A DNA stretch of 58,197 bases from Oscillospiraceae bacterium (GTDB taxonomy: Bacteria > Bacillota > Clostridia > Oscillospirales > Oscillospiraceae): NCBI GenBank assembly GCA_017522015.1, contig JAFXAW010000041.1:1-58197 (forward strand). The letters run 5' to 3'. The notes under the pieces were generated by a model, which saw only the letters and a list, made by a program, of their open reading frames with translations, had not been told where the DNA came from and did no database searches. The translations under genes were made by a program, and so were the position numbers. Every line of letters starts with the position of its first letter. Position 1 is the first letter of the stretch. Below, piece by piece: positions 1 to 7,023 of this stretch.

Positions 1-54
1 ACTGGGGTGAAATTATCTTCAAAAGCGGCGAAAAACCCATTACGGGCGTGTATT

Positions 55-139
55 TTCCCTCCGCCGGCATTATCCGGATCAGGTTCTCGGGTCAAGACGG
101 TACTACGCCTTTTCTCAGCCGGATTACACCAGCTCCCCG
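55..139 (-). promoter_or_regulatory. TPP riboswitch (THI element)
   Basis: Read on the minus strand the segment carries the THI-box hallmarks in order: a GGGG-AGC start near 138, GGCTGAGA near 121-114, then GAACCTGATC and GGATAATGCCGGCG near 85-62, ending GAGGGA. These match the conserved thiamine-pyrophosphate pocket. It is followed (towards base 1) by a short CCC/GGG stem and five T (about 48-30), a possible terminator. The controlled gene, expected to be for thiamine synthesis or uptake, lies beyond the left edge and is not visible. Confidence 0.93.
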
Positions 140-263
140 TTTTGCTTGTTGCTTGGAGCATAGCACAGCCCTTTCGCGCTGTCAAGATTTTTTCACGGGC
201 TTTTGCGCAAAATCCACAACGCCTTCGCATGGTCTACGCTGCGATTTTCCCCCAAAACGACGC

Positions 264-300
264 AAACAGGGGTCGGCACCATGGCCGACCCCTGTTTTTT
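264..300 (-). terminator. Terminator hairpin after trxA
   Basis: A perfect 14-bp inverted repeat (264-277 with 284-297) around a 6-nt loop lies 40 nt past the trxA stop. The plus side ends in six T, the minus side only in TTTGCGTCGTTTT, so it could stop transcripts from both directions and insulates the TPP-controlled unit to the left. Confidence 0.8.
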
Positions 301-338
301 CATTCAAACCGTAACGGTCAAGCTTTCTGCAAGTCCGA

Positions 339-644
339 TCAGACCAGCAGGCGCTCGATGTCCTCCATCGGACGCAGGCCGATCACGCGCGTGACTTCCT
401 TGCCGTTTTCCAGCACCACGAGCGTCGGAATGCTCATCACGCCGAAGCGCGCCGCGAGTTCAGGCTGGGCGTCCACGTCCACCTTGCAAACCTTCACCTT
501 GCCCTCATATTTCTCCCCGAGCGCGTCAATGGCCGGCGCGAGCATGCGGCAGGGGCCGCACCAGCTTGCCCAAAAATCCACCAGGCTCTTGCCCTCGCCG
601 GTGACGAGGTCGAAATTCTCTTTTGTCAGATGCTGTACACTCAT
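339..644 (-). CDS. trxA: Thioredoxin
   Basis: Thioredoxin of 101 residues, the usual length. The redox motif W-C-G-P-C is at residues 28-32, preceded by the VDFWASW strand, and the conserved cis-proline region (SIPTLVV) follows near residue 73. It reduces protein disulfides in the cytosol and is recharged by a thioredoxin reductase. It sits 12 nt downstream of the trxB-like gene, so both are made from one transcript started near 1515. An AGGAGG site precedes the ATG. Confidence 0.97.
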   Translation of the reverse strand: MSVQHLTKENFDLVTGEGKSLVDFWASWCGPCRMLAPAIDALGEKYEGKVKVCKVDVDAQPELAARFGVMSIPTLVVLENGKEVTRVIGLRPMEDIERLLV

Positions 645-656
645 CGTGATTCCTCC

Positions 657-1484
657 TTAATTTATTTTTTCTTTCGCTTTCTGATCCAGATATTTTGCAG
701 CGGAGAGCGCGGCGATGTTGCCTTCCCCCACCGCTTTGGCGATCTGATACGGTGTGCCCACACAGTCTCCTGCGGCAAACACGCCCGAAACGCTTGTGCG
801 CATATCCGGCTGCACGGCAATGTGCACACCCTGCAGCTCCAGCCCCGGCAACAGCGCCTGCGGCGCAACGGTATCACGCAGGACGAACACGCCGTCAAAG
901 GGAATGATTTCCCCGCCGATCTCGACACCCTCCACGCGGTTTTCGCCGAGGATACGCGCTTTTTTGCTCTCCTCCGCGCTGAAAAAGCGCAGATTGCAGC
1001 CAATGGAACGCAAAAACTCCGCCTCTTCCTCCGCATCGGCGGAAAAGCCCAGCACCGCGACATTTTTGCCCCGATAGAGCATTCCGTCACAGGTTGCGCA
1101 ATAGCTCACGCCCATGCCCAGAAGCGCCTCTTCTCCCGGCAGCGTTTTTCCGCGCGCCGCACCGGCGGCAAGGATCAGACTGCGGGCCTCCAGCGTCTCC
1201 TGTCCCGCGGAGACATAAAACCTGTCCCCCATCGGCATCACAGCCAGCGCCTTTTCGCTTAAAAACTCCGCGCCGAGCGAGAGGGCCTGTTCGCGCATTG
1301 CGCCCAGCAGCTCTCCCCCGCCGATCGCGGGCAGGCCGGGATAGTTGTCCACTTTTTCTGCCTTTGCCAGCGCGGAAGCTGCGCCCGGACTCTCCAGCAG
1401 CAGCACGCTCTTTCCGCGGCTGCGCAGCGTGAGTGCCGCGGACAGTCCGGCAGGGCCGGCGCCGATCACGATCACATCCGGCAT
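657..1484 (-). CDS. Thioredoxin reductase-like flavoprotein lacking NADPH motifs
   Basis: FAD-dependent thioredoxin reductase family, 275 residues against about 310 for the NADPH enzyme. Seen: the N-terminal FAD fold GAGPAG (8-13), the redox pair C-A-T-C (129-132) followed by D-G, and the C-terminal FAD contact GVFAAGD. Where NADPH enzymes carry GGGxSA and HRRxxxRA, this protein has GFSADAEEEA (145-154) and FFSAEES, so both pyridine-nucleotide signatures are gone. Clostridial ferredoxin-linked flavin thioredoxin reductases (FFTR) and related deep-branching reductases show this loss, so ferredoxin is the likely electron donor (inference). It lies directly upstream of trxA in one operon. Confidence 0.85.
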   Translation of the reverse strand: MPDVIVIGAGPAGLSAALTLRSRGKSVLLLESPGAASALAKAEKVDNYPGLPAIGGGELLGAMREQALSLGAEFLSEKALAVMPMGDRFYVSAGQETLEARSLILAAGAARGKTLPGEEALLGMGVSYCATCDGMLYRGKNVAVLGFSADAEEEAEFLRSIGCNLRFFSAEESKKARILGENRVEGVEIGGEIIPFDGVFVLRDTVAPQALLPGLELQGVHIAVQPDMRTSVSGVFAAGDCVGTPYQIAKAVGEGNIAALSAAKYLDQKAKEKIN

Positions 1485-1518
1485 TTTCTGCGCCTCCTTT
1501 CAGATCATTTACTTTTTT

Positions 1519-1547
1519 ATTATATCCAAACAAGTTCCTGTTGTAAA
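1519..1547 (-). promoter_or_regulatory. Sigma-A promoter for trxB-like/trxA
   Basis: On the minus strand TTTACA (1547-1542), a 17-nt spacer and TATAAT (1524-1519). The -35 box overlaps the -35 box of the glnS promoter on the other strand. Confidence 0.8.
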
Positions 1548-1569
1548 TACTTGGGAAATCGCGTATAAT
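1541..1569 (+). promoter_or_regulatory. Sigma-A promoter for glnS
   Basis: TTGTAA (1541-1546), 17-nt spacer, perfect TATAAT (1564-1569), 42 nt before the glnS ATG. Its -35 hexamer shares five bases with that of the divergent trxB-like promoter. Confidence 0.8.
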
Positions 1570-1611
1570 GATTTTCTAAACTATTTTTGAAACGGAAACG
1601 GGGCGTCAGTC

Positions 1612-3276
1612 ATGGACGAGAACAGGAATTTTATTCACGCTTTCGTAGAGGAGGATATCGCCGAGGGCGGCCGCTGCGCCGGCATGCAGGTGCACACGCG
1701 CTTCCCGCCCGAGCCGAACGGCTATCTGCACATCGGCCACTGCAAGGCGCTGTGCATTGATTTCGGCACGGCGGAGAAATATGGCGGACTGTGCAATCTG
1801 CGCTTTGATGACACGAATCCCGCCAAGGAGGACACGGAGTTCGTCGAGGCGATTCAGGAGGACATCCACTGGCTCGGCTTCGACTGGGGCGACCGTATGT
1901 TCTACGGCAGCGATTACTTTGAGAAGACCTATGAGCTGGCCGAGGGGCTGATCCAAAAGGGTCTCGCCTACGTCTGCGAACTCAGCCCGGAGGAATTCAA
2001 GGCCAACCGCGGTGACATCGGCGTGCCCGCCGTCAGCCCGTGGCGTGACCGTCCGGTCGAGGAATCCCTCGATCTCTTCCGCCGCATGCGCGCGGGTGAG
2101 TTCCCGGAGGGCAGCAAGACGCTCCGCGCAAAAATCGACCTGGCAAGCGGCAACTTCAACATGCGCGACCCGGTCATCTACCGCATCCGCTACATCGAGC
2201 ACCATCGGCAGGGCACAAAATGGTGCATCTTCCCGATGTACGACTTTGCGCATCCCATTCAGGACGCGCTGGAGGGCATCACCCACTCCCTCTGCTCGCT
2301 GGAGTATGAGGATCACCGCCCGCTCTACAACTGGGTGATCGAGAATACAGACGTGCCCTCCAAACCCCGTCAGATCGAGTTTGCCCGTTTGGGCATCAAC
2401 TATACGGTCATGTCCAAGCGCAAGCTGCGCAAGCTGGTGGAGGACGGTCTCGTCGCCGGCTGGGACGATCCGCGCATGCCCACGCTCTGCGGTCTGCGCC
2501 GCCGGGGCTACACGCCCGCATCCATCCGCAATTTCTGCGAGCGCATCGGCGTGGCAAAAGTCTCCTCCACGGTGGAGTTCGGCTTTTTGGAGCACTGCCT
2601 GCGCGAGGATCTGAACGCGCACGCGCAGCGCGCCATGGCGGTGCTCGAGCCGATCCGCCTGACCATCACGAACTATCCCGAAGGCAAAACCGAAACCGTC
2701 ACGGTGGAAAACAACCCGAACGATCCCGAAGCCGGAACGCGCGAGGTTGCCTTCTCCCGCAATCTGTTCATCGAAGCGGACGATTTCCTGGAGACGCCCG
2801 TGCCGAAATATAAGCGCCTCTATCCCGGCGGCCCGGAGTGCCGCCTCAAGGGTGCCTATCTCATCACCTGCACCGGCTGCGTGAAGGACGAAAACGGCAA
2901 GGTTGTGGAAGTGCTGTGCACCTATGACCCCGATTCCCGCGGCGGCGACCCTGCCGACGGCCGCAAGGTCAAGGGCGCAACGATGCACTGGGTGGACGCG
3001 AACGACTGCGTGGAGGCCGAGGTACGGCTGTACGGCAACCTCTTCGCCGATGAGGATCCCGATGGCGCAGGCAAGGATTATATCGACTGCCTCAACCCCG
3101 AATCTCTCCTCGTCCGCCACGGCTGCAAGCTGGAAAAGATGCTCGGCGAGGCAACTGCCCCCGCGCAGTATCAGTTCCTGCGTCTTGGCTATTTCTGCGT
3201 GGACAACAAGGATTCTTCTCCGGAACACTTGGTGTTTAACCGCTCCGTCGCGCTCAAGGACAGTTTTGGAAAATAA
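1612..3276 (+). CDS. glnS: Glutaminyl-tRNA synthetase
   Basis: Class I glutamine-tRNA ligase of 554 residues, normal for the bacterial enzyme. The ATP motif HIGH is at residues 40-43 after FPPEPNGYL, and the KMSKS-type loop reads VMSKRKL near 265-271. The C-terminal half has the two beta-barrels of GlnRS (anticodon recognition), and the DTNP motif follows HIGH as in the GlnRS/GluRS family. Most Clostridia charge tRNA-Gln directly only when they carry such a glnS; no gatCAB is visible in this window. Monocistronic: own promoter before it and a strong hairpin after it. Confidence 0.97.
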   Translation: MDENRNFIHAFVEEDIAEGGRCAGMQVHTRFPPEPNGYLHIGHCKALCIDFGTAEKYGGLCNLRFDDTNPAKEDTEFVEAIQEDIHWLGFDWGDRMFYGSDYFEKTYELAEGLIQKGLAYVCELSPEEFKANRGDIGVPAVSPWRDRPVEESLDLFRRMRAGEFPEGSKTLRAKIDLASGNFNMRDPVIYRIRYIEHHRQGTKWCIFPMYDFAHPIQDALEGITHSLCSLEYEDHRPLYNWVIENTDVPSKPRQIEFARLGINYTVMSKRKLRKLVEDGLVAGWDDPRMPTLCGLRRRGYTPASIRNFCERIGVAKVSSTVEFGFLEHCLREDLNAHAQRAMAVLEPIRLTITNYPEGKTETVTVENNPNDPEAGTREVAFSRNLFIEADDFLETPVPKYKRLYPGGPECRLKGAYLITCTGCVKDENGKVVEVLCTYDPDSRGGDPADGRKVKGATMHWVDANDCVEAEVRLYGNLFADEDPDGAGKDYIDCLNPESLLVRHGCKLEKMLGEATAPAQYQFLRLGYFCVDNKDSSPEHLVFNRSVALKDSFGK

Positions 3277-3295
3277 CATCCCGCGTTCTGTCGCA

Positions 3296-3330
3296 AAAAG
3301 ATGCAGCCCACTTTGGGGCTGCATCTTTTT
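3296..3330. terminator. Bidirectional terminator between glnS and C39-like gene
   Basis: A GATGCAGCCC / GGGCTGCATC stem flanked by five A on one side and five T on the other serves the convergent genes glnS (plus) and the C39-like gene (minus). Confidence 0.9.
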
Positions 3331-3368
3331 CTGTTTCCGTCAATCGCTGTGCGGTTTTTGGGGGGCGC

Positions 3369-4178
3369 TCACGCGGCGGAATACGCCCATATGTTTGCAA
3401 TCTGCGCGCAGAGCTCATCATAACTCCAGACGCGACTGAGGGCAAAGCTGTTCGGATCGAGCACCGAAAAGCCCTCCGGCGTGCTGCCGCACAGAACGAT
3501 AAAATGTCCGTTCTCCGTGAAGTCGCCCGGCAGAACGCTGAGGATCAGCAGCTTTCCCGCATCGAGCGCGCTGCGCATCGAACCCTCATCCAAAGGGAGC
3601 TCCTCCCAAACAAGGCCAAAATGCTCCGCGCCGGCGCGCATCAGTTCCCAGGAGGAGCCGGCGCCTTCGACATACCAGCCCTGCGACATGCTGTACTGCG
3701 CAACGGCAAGCGGATTGGCCTGCTCGTCTCCCGTCAGGGCGAGCGCCGTCATGCTCAGGCAGGTCGGCCCGCAGCCGGAGAGCGCAAGCACACTCTCGCC
3801 GTAGGGCGCGCAGCCCCAGCGCATATCCCACTGCATCAGATGCGGCGTTTCGCCGGATGCAAGATCATTTTGCAGATCAATCGTCTCCGCGCTGTATGTC
3901 CGCAGACTCAGCCACGGATAGGCATCGACGAAAGGCGCGGCGTCCGGATTCTTCTCCGCAAGCGTGCGGATGGACTCCGGCACGTCTTCGTGCCGCTCCG
4001 CGTCCGGATTTTCTCCCCACAGCTCCGATGCGGCATTTCCGCGGCGCGGCGCAGCATCTACGTCTTCCTCCCGCGACTCCATCCATTTCCCCACAACCAG
4101 AAAAAGTCCCGCCGCGATTACCGCAAGCAGCAAAAGTGAAATTCCAAGAATGCGTGTGCGTCTGGTTTTGGTTTTCAT
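3369..4178 (-). CDS. Membrane-anchored C39-like papain-fold protein
   Basis: 269 residues with one N-terminal membrane segment (about 9-29) and an extracellular acidic linker, then a peptidase C39-like domain (about 110-265). Family marks seen: Q116 in the QWDMRWG oxyanion strand, C136 in the S-G-C-G-P-T motif, H225 in NGHFIVL and an Asp/Asn pair in DPNS (241-244). These are the positions of the papain-type triad, so the protein may be an active cysteine peptidase or peptidoglycan/peptide hydrolase on the cell surface; the substrate cannot be read from sequence. No ABC transporter is adjacent, so it is not an obvious bacteriocin leader peptidase. GGGAG precedes the ATG. Confidence 0.8.
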   Translation of the reverse strand: MKTKTRRTRILGISLLLLAVIAAGLFLVVGKWMESREEDVDAAPRRGNAASELWGENPDAERHEDVPESIRTLAEKNPDAAPFVDAYPWLSLRTYSAETIDLQNDLASGETPHLMQWDMRWGCAPYGESVLALSGCGPTCLSMTALALTGDEQANPLAVAQYSMSQGWYVEGAGSSWELMRAGAEHFGLVWEELPLDEGSMRSALDAGKLLILSVLPGDFTENGHFIVLCGSTPEGFSVLDPNSFALSRVWSYDELCAQIANIWAYSAA

Positions 4179-4430
4179 GTTTTCTCCCTTTCCGTGCCGG
4201 GCGCTGGAGTCCGAGCCCGCCCCATGAACTGTTTTTTCGCATCAGGTTTCATTTTCTGCCGAGGCGGCGTCATTCCTGACTGCTGCACAGCATACGCGGC
4301 TCCCGCATCGTTTTGGACGCCAAGTCCCATCATTTTCGTTTCGCTTTTGCATCGCCCGGCCGCAGCCTGATCGACGCCAAAGCCCAAACCGCATTTATGC
4401 GCAGAAATGCACATTTTGTGTCAAAGAAGA
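4179..4430. other. Gene-free stretch
   Basis: Between the C39-like gene and the permease promoter I see no supported gene or RNA. Short open frames here lack ribosome sites and family motifs. Confidence 0.5.
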
Positions 4431-4459
4431 TTGACAAGCACGACATCCTGTGCTAACAT
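4431..4459 (+). promoter_or_regulatory. Sigma-A promoter of the UraA-type permease
   Basis: TTGACA (4431-4436, consensus), 17-nt spacer and TAACAT (4454-4459). It lies about 290 nt before the permease ATG, leaving a long leader. Confidence 0.8.
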
Positions 4460-4465
4460 CTGTGT

Positions 4466-4572
4466 TTGGAAATGATCTCTTCCGCGCGGCGGCAAGGCGT
4501 TATGATTGGCTCTCGTTCCCGCTCTTGCAAAAGCATCTGCCATGTGCCTTGTCCAAAAGACAAGGCTTTTTT
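4466..4572 (+). promoter_or_regulatory. Transcription attenuator leader, sensor unknown
   Basis: The leader holds an intrinsic terminator, stem GCCTTGTC (4546-4553) with GACAAGGC (4559-4566) followed by six T. An upstream segment GGCAAGGC (4491-4498) can pair with the whole terminator 5' arm (eight pairs, one of them G-U), giving an antiterminator alternative. This is the layout of a riboswitch or RNA-binding-protein attenuator. I do not find the conserved core of purine, PRPP/ykkC, preQ1 or PyrR-binding elements. The downstream UraA-type permease suggests a nucleobase or nucleotide signal (inference). Confidence 0.65.
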
Positions 4573-4745
4573 GTTGCGTGGGAGCGGCTTTTCAGCTTGT
4601 CCCCTTCCCGGGGCCAGGGAACAAATCGGCCAAATAAACACTGCCGCCTTTGAAACAGTATCCACCTGACTTTGTCCGGGTCAGAGATAGCATAAAGCAC
4701 AAAAACCGCAAAAAAGAGAGAAAACGGGAAAGGGAGTAAAAAAAC

Positions 4746-6080
4746 ATGAACCTGATCTACGGCATCAAGGACAAGCCCAAGTTTGGACAGACGATTCTGT
4801 TCGCCCTCCAGCAGCTTCTGGCCATCATGGCCGCCACCATCGCCGTTCCGGCCATCATCGGCAACGGCATGAGCCAGACCGCCGCGCTCTTCGGCGCCGG
4901 TGTCGGCACACTGGTCTACCTGCTCTTCACCAAATTCAGAAGCCCGGTCTTCCTCGGCAGCGCCTTCGCTTTCCTTGGCTCGATGAGCGCCGCTTTCGCC
5001 GGTGCTGTCTCCATGGAAGCCGGCTATGTCGGCCTCATCCTCGGCGCTGCGTTCGCCGGTCTGGTCTATGTGATCATCGCCATCGTCGTCAAGTTCTGCG
5101 GCGTCCGCTGGATCAACAAGCTCATGCCCCCCGTCGTCATTGGCCCCACGGTTGCCATCATCGGTCTCTCTCTGGCCGGCAACGCTGTTGGTGATGTGAT
5201 CGGCAACACCGCCGCCACCGCCTCCCCCTATGTTTGCATCATCTGCGGTCTCGTCACGCTGGCCGTAACCATTCTCTGCTCCGTCTTCGGCAAGAAGATG
5301 CTCAAGATGATCCCCTTCATCATCGGCATCGTGGCCGGCTACATCGTGGCCACCGTGTTCACCCTCATCGGCAACGCCACCGAAAACGCCGCCCTGCAGG
5401 TCATCAACTTCGGCCTGTTCAACTCCATCCAGTGGGTGCCGAGCTTCACGTTCATTACCGCTGCCAAGGGTCTTTCCGACCTGACCGGCTCCTACATCGC
5501 CACAGTCGCTGTCGCCTATGTTCCGGTTGCCTTCGTGGTCTTCGCCGAGCACATCGCCGACCACAAGAACCTCTCCTCCATCGTGGGCGAGGATCTGCTC
5601 ACCAACCCCGGTCTGCACCGCTCCCTGCTCGGTGACGGCATCGGCTCCTTCGCCGGTGCGCTCTTCGGCGGCTGCCCCAACACCACCTACGGCGAGAGCG
5701 TCGGCTGCGTGGCCATCTCCGGCAACGCCTCCGTTGTCACCATCCTGACCACCGCCATCCTCGCCATCATCATCTCCTTCTTCGGCCCCTTCGCCACCTT
5801 CCTGGCCACCATCCCCTCCTGCGTGATGGGCGGCGTGTGCTTCGCGCTGTACGGCTTCATCGCCGTCTCCGGTCTGAAGATGGTGCAGAAGGTCGACCTG
5901 AACGAAAACCGCAACCTCTTTGTGGTCTCCGTCATCCTCATCGCCGGTGTCGGCGGCATGACCGTTTCTTTCGGCGCCGTGACGATCACCTCGGTCGCCT
6001 GCGCGCTCATCCTCGGCATCCTCGTCAACGTGATGCTCTCCGGCAAGAAGGCCAAGGCCGAAACGACCGAAGAAAAGTAA
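4746..6080 (+). CDS. uraA: UraA-type nucleobase permease (NCS2 family)
   Basis: 444-residue multi-pass membrane protein of the nucleobase-cation symporter-2 family (uracil/xanthine permeases). Seen: the N-terminal FALQQLLAIMAAT helix, VFLGSAFAF, the family segment GGCPNTTYGESVG (about 306-318) and hydrophobic segments throughout that fit 12-14 helices. It imports a nucleobase with protons; the detailed pattern is closer to uracil than to xanthine transporters, but the substrate is inferred. The ATG follows AGGGAG. Transcription depends on the long attenuated leader upstream, and a strong terminator follows. Confidence 0.85.
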   Translation: MNLIYGIKDKPKFGQTILFALQQLLAIMAATIAVPAIIGNGMSQTAALFGAGVGTLVYLLFTKFRSPVFLGSAFAFLGSMSAAFAGAVSMEAGYVGLILGAAFAGLVYVIIAIVVKFCGVRWINKLMPPVVIGPTVAIIGLSLAGNAVGDVIGNTAATASPYVCIICGLVTLAVTILCSVFGKKMLKMIPFIIGIVAGYIVATVFTLIGNATENAALQVINFGLFNSIQWVPSFTFITAAKGLSDLTGSYIATVAVAYVPVAFVVFAEHIADHKNLSSIVGEDLLTNPGLHRSLLGDGIGSFAGALFGGCPNTTYGESVGCVAISGNASVVTILTTAILAIIISFFGPFATFLATIPSCVMGGVCFALYGFIAVSGLKMVQKVDLNENRNLFVVSVILIAGVGGMTVSFGAVTITSVACALILGILVNVMLSGKKAKAETTEEK

Positions 6081-6105
6081 ATCACCCTTTCCGAAAAGAA
6101 AAGAA

Positions 6106-6148
6106 ACCGGCTTCGCCCGAGAGGGCGAAGCCGGTGTTTCTTTTTCTT
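6106..6148 (+). terminator. Terminator after the permease
   Basis: 13-bp stem (6106-6118 with 6123-6135), GAGA loop, then GTTTCTTTTTCTT. It may also serve the convergent reductase gene ending at 6159. Confidence 0.9.
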
Positions 6149-6158
6149 AATGTTTAAT

Positions 6159-6776
6159 TCAGCGGATGAAATTCGTGAAAACGGGCGGTTCCCGCTCCGG
6201 CAGACCGTACTGCGCCTTGCCAAGCGCGATGCTCTTCATGAGGAAGGCCATATTCTGCGCCAGCGCGCGCATCATTACCATGCCCTCGCCGTCCTGCTTT
6301 GCCTCCTCGGCGTTGTTGCCGTGGATTCCGTTCCAATACCGGCCGGAGGCAATGGGCATGCCGCTGATGGCAAAATATTTGTTCAGCTCGTCAAACGTTG
6401 CCGTCAGGCCCCCACGGCGCGCGGAGCATACGGCCGCGCCGACTTTCATCGTCGTGTCAAAGCCGCGGCTGTAAAACAGACGGTCAAGCAGCGCGATGAG
6501 CGTGGCATTCGCCGAGGCAAAATAGACAGGGCTGCCCACGACGAGACCGTCGGCCTCACGGAACTTCTCGGCCACTTCGTTGACCGCATCGTCAAAAACG
6601 CACTTGCGGGCGGTTCTGCAGCCGCCGCAGCCCATGCAGCCGCGTATGTTCTGATTGCCGACGTGCACAATTTCCGTTTCAATGCCCTCAGCCTGAAACA
6701 CTTTTTCCATCTCGTGCAGCGCTGTATAGGTGCTTCCTCCCGCGTGCGGGCTTCCGTTGAGCAGCAACACTTTCAT
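6159..6776 (-). CDS. Iron-sulfur-flavoprotein-like NAD(P)H/FMN reductase
   Basis: Flavodoxin-fold protein of 205 residues. The start MKVLLLNGSP, the FMN phosphate loop GSPHAGGST (8-16) and the GSPVYFAS motif place it in the FMN reductase family. Residues 47-59 form C-x2-C-x2-C-x5-C, the compact cysteine motif of iron-sulfur flavoproteins (Isf), so a 4Fe-4S cluster next to FMN is likely. Such proteins shuttle electrons from ferredoxin in anaerobes; the acceptor is not known. The ATG at 6776 is chosen over longer frames because AGGAGG lies 8 nt upstream. Monocistronic. Confidence 0.8.
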   Translation of the reverse strand: MKVLLLNGSPHAGGSTYTALHEMEKVFQAEGIETEIVHVGNQNIRGCMGCGGCRTARKCVFDDAVNEVAEKFREADGLVVGSPVYFASANATLIALLDRLFYSRGFDTTMKVGAAVCSARRGGLTATFDELNKYFAISGMPIASGRYWNGIHGNNAEEAKQDGEGMVMMRALAQNMAFLMKSIALGKAQYGLPEREPPVFTNFIR

Positions 6777-6956
6777 TGTCCTGTTCCTCCTTTTCACTTT
6801 CCGAATCTGTACGGGATATTTTACTTGCTCTGCTTTCATTATACAAAGCTCTATATCTTTGCACAAGTCCTATTTTGGCAAAGGCAACGCCGCCGGAAGC
6901 CGCGATTTCTGCTATCACCGGCCCGAAGAATCGGAGGGCGGGAGGGGAAACGGCGC

Positions 6957-6985
6957 TTGCAATGTCTTTTGGCGGGTGATATACT
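6957..6985 (+). promoter_or_regulatory. Sigma-A promoter for the MATE gene
   Basis: TTGCAA (6957-6962), 17-nt spacer, TATACT (6980-6985), 38 nt before the ATG. Confidence 0.75.
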
Positions 6986-7023
6986 GATTCAGATATAAAA
7001 AATTTACTGAAGAAGGGAATCTC

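Noticed and set aside
1612-3324. Long minus-strand frame opposite glnS
   Set aside because: It mirrors the third-position GC of glnS, has no ribosome site and shows no family motif; glnS itself is unmistakable.
4466-4669. Leader peptide overlapping the permease attenuator
   Set aside because: An ATG at 4472 opens a frame through the terminator, but no ribosome site precedes it and codons show no stalling run.
4460-4745. Purine, PRPP or PyrR regulatory element before the UraA permease
   Set aside because: Expected conserved blocks of each class were looked for by eye and not found; left as unknown attenuator.
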